Positions 5,762-7,271 of a stretch of 7,271 bases of DNA are shown here, one piece after another. The stretch is from contig DYOJ01000115.1 of the NCBI GenBank assembly GCA_020720705.1, positions 1 to 7,271 on the forward strand, read 5' to 3'. Position 1 is the first letter of the stretch, and the number at the start of each line of letters is the position of its first letter. The notes beneath the pieces were generated by a model. That model was not told the DNA's origin. It made no database searches and worked only from the letters and a program-made list of their open reading frames with translations. Origin of the DNA: Acetofilamentum sp. Lineage in GTDB: Bacteria > Bacteroidota > Bacteroidia > Bacteroidales > JAADGE01. Made by a program: the position numbers and the translations under genes.

Positions 5762-6982
5762 ATGAAACGTAAATTTTTAAATTTCTGGACCTATGCCGTG
5801 ATAGCTTTCATGGGCATATCAGTAGTAATGACTTCATGTAAAGATGAACCGGTTCCGGATCCGGATCCGGTTGTTGAAGACGGTATCTACATCAAAGGCG
5901 GCGGAACTGCGCTTGAAGAACTTGGTGCTAACGGTTTGATGACGAAAGCTGTTGACGAAAACGGACAAGAAGAACGTGCAACCATGTACGAAATGTATTT
6001 GCCTATTGAAGCCGGAACAGAAGGTTTCAATATCGTAATTGTTGAAGGAGGCGTACAAAAAACGTACGGACCCGGTGCTGATTTCGCATTAGTTCCTGTT
6101 GCAGAACGTAATATGGAACAACCTTCTACTGATTTCTGGCGCGGAACGTATGCTGAGACAGCTACTGCTTTCACCGTTCCCGTAAACGGAATGTATCATG
6201 TTATTCTTGACACTGTAAACAAGAAAGTCGTTGTTGCTGTCGTTGAGTGGGGAATCATCGGAGGAGCTACTCCGACAGCTTGGACTGCTTCAACTCCAAT
6301 GCCCGCAGGAGCATTTGCAGTAGATGCAATGTCTTTTAAAGTTGAAAATTTTGAATTACGTAAAGGTGATTTCAAATTCCGTTATGGTAACAATTGGAAA
6401 ATTATTGTTGATAGTACAGATGTTGCACATCATGTTAGAGTTAACACCAATTTTGGAGGTACAATTTCAGGTACATTACCGAATTTAGAAGTGGCTTTAA
6501 CTCAAGCTAAGGACAATAATGTTGTTTTGGCACTAACCCAAGAAGGAAAGTACACTATTGCATTAGATTGGACTGTTGCTGATGGATGGAAAGCATCTTT
6601 GACTAAAACAGCGGATGTTACACCAATTGGTCCTGAAACGTTTTTATTTAGTTTGATAGGTAGTGCTTTCAATAATGCTGACGGAGTACCGGCTAATTGG
6701 GATTATGACATTGATTTACCTTATGCAAGTGTGTCAGGAGATGCATATTCATTTACAAAAAATGGTGTAGCCTTACTTGCCGGTGGTGAATTCAAGATTC
6801 GTAAAGATCATGATTGGGGTACCAATTTCGGTTATACAGGTGTAACTATCGAAGGAGATGCAGCAAACTTCACTGATAACAATGGAAATATCAAAGTTAC
6901 AGAAGCAAAAACTTACAACGTAACATTTGTTTACGACAATGCAGGTAATGCGCACAAATTGATAATGAATATTGCAAAATAA
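5762..6982 (+). CDS. SusE/SusF-like surface glycan-binding lipoprotein
   Basis: The 406-residue product starts with a lipoprotein signal (hydrophobic 8-24, lipobox MTSC, Cys26). KDE and a Pro/Asp linker (PVPDPDPVVED) follow; acidic residues right after the Cys resemble Bacteroidota surface-export signals. Three related beta-rich modules come next: about 41-160 (IYIKGGGTA), 161-285 (WGIIGGATPTAWTASTPM, GDFKFRYGNNWK) and 291-406 (FSLIGSAFN, GEFKIRKDHDWG). Each ends in a strand pair such as GKYTIALDW or KTYNVTFVY. The IGxATPxxW..STPM pattern is typical of SusE/SusF outer-membrane proteins, whose tandem starch-binding modules hold alpha-glucan at the cell surface. Trp174, 212, 270, 276, 313 and 352 are candidate sugar-stacking residues (inference). 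The gene lies 59 bp after susD with no clear promoter and is followed by a terminator, so it is the last gene of the operon. Whether it is closer to SusE or SusF cannot be decided here, so no symbol is given. Confidence 0.85.
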   Translation: MKRKFLNFWTYAVIAFMGISVVMTSCKDEPVPDPDPVVEDGIYIKGGGTALEELGANGLMTKAVDENGQEERATMYEMYLPIEAGTEGFNIVIVEGGVQKTYGPGADFALVPVAERNMEQPSTDFWRGTYAETATAFTVPVNGMYHVILDTVNKKVVVAVVEWGIIGGATPTAWTASTPMPAGAFAVDAMSFKVENFELRKGDFKFRYGNNWKIIVDSTDVAHHVRVNTNFGGTISGTLPNLEVALTQAKDNNVVLALTQEGKYTIALDWTVADGWKASLTKTADVTPIGPETFLFSLIGSAFNNADGVPANWDYDIDLPYASVSGDAYSFTKNGVALLAGGEFKIRKDHDWGTNFGYTGVTIEGDAANFTDNNGNIKVTEAKTYNVTFVYDNAGNAHKLIMNIAK

Positions 6983-7005
6983 GTAATTCATCTCTAAAAA
7001 ATAAG

Positions 7006-7029
7006 ACCGCTCCAAAAGGGCGGTTTTTT
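7006..7029 (+). terminator. Rho-independent terminator of the sus operon
   Basis: ACCGCTC (7006-7012) pairs with GGGCGGT (7018-7024) around the loop CAAAA, with one G-U pair, and six Ts (7024-7029) follow. The stem is GC-rich against AT-rich flanks and lies 23 nt after the stop of the SusE/F-like gene. An A-rich run upstream (6996-7004) could let it work in both directions. Confidence 0.88.
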
Positions 7030-7049
7030 CTTATATTAGTGTTTGTAAG

Positions 7050-7067
7050 AAAACTCATAACACATTG
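7050..7067. repeat. Right copy of short direct repeat flanking the operon
   Basis: AAAACTCATAACACATTG matches the left copy at 718-747 (11 of 11 bases, then 6 of 7 after a 12-bp gap in alignment). It begins about 20 bp past the operon terminator. See the left copy for caveats. Confidence 0.3.
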
Positions 7068-7110
7068 AAAAACTTAATTTTACAGAGATATTTCGATTTG
7101 AATGTTTTAA

Positions 7111-7147
7111 GAAATTCAATTGAAAAACAGTGGAAATTCGATTGAAA
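7111..7147. repeat. Pair of 15-bp direct repeats with 22-bp period
   Basis: GAAATTCAATTGAAA (7111-7125) and GAAATTCGATTGAAA (7133-7147) match at 14 of 15 positions, 22 bp apart start to start. Each contains TTC(A/G)ATTGAA, which is a perfect palindrome in the first copy. A related TTCGATTTGAA lies at 7092-7102. The spacing of two helical turns puts the copies on one face of the DNA, suggesting a protein-binding array; the function is unknown. Confidence 0.5.
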
Positions 7148-7161
7148 CTAAATACAAACAA

Positions 7162-7205
7162 TGAATGACTACTTTTTGACTATTGAATGACTACTAAATG
7201 ACAAA
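7162..7205. repeat. Four tandem 11-bp direct repeats with TGAC(T/A)A core
   Basis: TGAATGACTAC, TTTTTGACTAT, TGAATGACTAC and TAAATGACAAA follow each other without gaps. The core TGACTA, TGACTA, TGACTA, TGACAA recurs at 7166, 7177, 7188 and 7199, exactly 11 bp apart. Strict 11-bp direct repeats are the format bound by OmpR/PhoB-family response regulators. The array ends 16 bp before a possible reading frame at 7222, so a regulatory site for a downstream gene is plausible; a small tandem-duplication relic is the alternative. Confidence 0.6.
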
Positions 7206-7221
7206 ACTTTCGATATAAAAA

Positions 7222-7271
7222 ATGGTATCCACTCAAAAAAGTATGGTAAAATTATATCTTCCTAAATATCA
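7222..7271 (+). CDS. Possible start of a further gene (partial, unidentified)
   Basis: An ATG at 7222 opens a frame reading MVSTQKSMVKLYLPKY to the window edge without a stop; a second in-frame ATG lies at 7243, and a TAA at 7216-7218 blocks any longer upstream extension. Only 16 full codons are visible, so the product is not recognised and a chance ORF is quite possible. No ribosome-binding site or good -7 box is evident. The repeat arrays at 7111-7205 immediately upstream would make sense as its control region or, if it is a transposase, as an element end. Confidence 0.25.
   Translation, partial: MVSTQKSMVKLYLPKY

Noticed and set aside
5887..6174. Minus-strand 95-codon ORF opposite the SusE/F-like gene
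   Set aside because: Antisense shadow of a real gene; low-complexity Ser/Pro-rich product with no promoter or motif.
7111..7205. CRISPR array
   Set aside because: Repeat units are 11-15 bp with little or no spacer, there is no 25-40 bp repeat/spacer pattern, and no cas gene is nearby.

Overview
The window looks like chromosomal DNA from a member of the Bacteroidota, most likely Bacteroidales-like. Three things point there: a susC-susD pair with a SusE/SusF-type lipoprotein, promoter-like TAnnTTTG (-7) boxes in front of genes with no clear Shine-Dalgarno sequence, and AT-rich intergenic DNA around coding regions of moderate GC. The species cannot be named from the sequence.

Layout. Positions 1-616 (minus strand) hold the N-terminal 205 codons of an Rpn/PD-(D/E)XK-type nuclease ('putative transposase' family). 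It runs off the left edge and has an inverted repeat lying over its promoter-like box. Positions 617-1058 are a 442-bp divergent intergenic region without a gene. It carries several dyads (734-763, 770-785, 871-889, 914-925, 950-963) and a -7 box at 1005-1012. Positions 1059-6982 (plus strand) hold a three-gene glycan-uptake locus: a SusC-type TonB-dependent transporter (981 aa), a SusD-type surface glycan-binding lipoprotein (513 aa after start correction) and a SusE/SusF-type lipoprotein (406 aa) made of three related modules. A rho-independent terminator follows at 7006-7029. Positions 7030-7271 are AT-rich, with two sets of short direct repeats, the second being four units in strict 11-bp phase. 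A possible new reading frame opens at 7222 and leaves the window.

How the genes work together. SusC and SusD would form the outer-membrane 'pedal-bin' importer, a TonB-driven barrel with a lipoprotein lid. The SusE/F-like protein would hold polysaccharide at the cell surface. SusE/SusF relatives are best known from starch/maltodextrin systems, so an alpha-glucan substrate is the leading guess. No glycoside hydrolase, SusR-like regulator, ECF sigma/anti-sigma pair or hybrid two-component system lies in the window, so the substrate is not established.

The most interesting material is regulatory. A LacI/PurR-like dyad and a perfect 14-bp palindrome lie upstream of susC. The susC-susD gap is unusually structured, with a long hairpin and what looks like an independent promoter for susD. 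A four-unit 11-bp repeat lies downstream of the operon. No clearly novel protein system is visible; the most likely non-metabolic element is the truncated Rpn-type nuclease.
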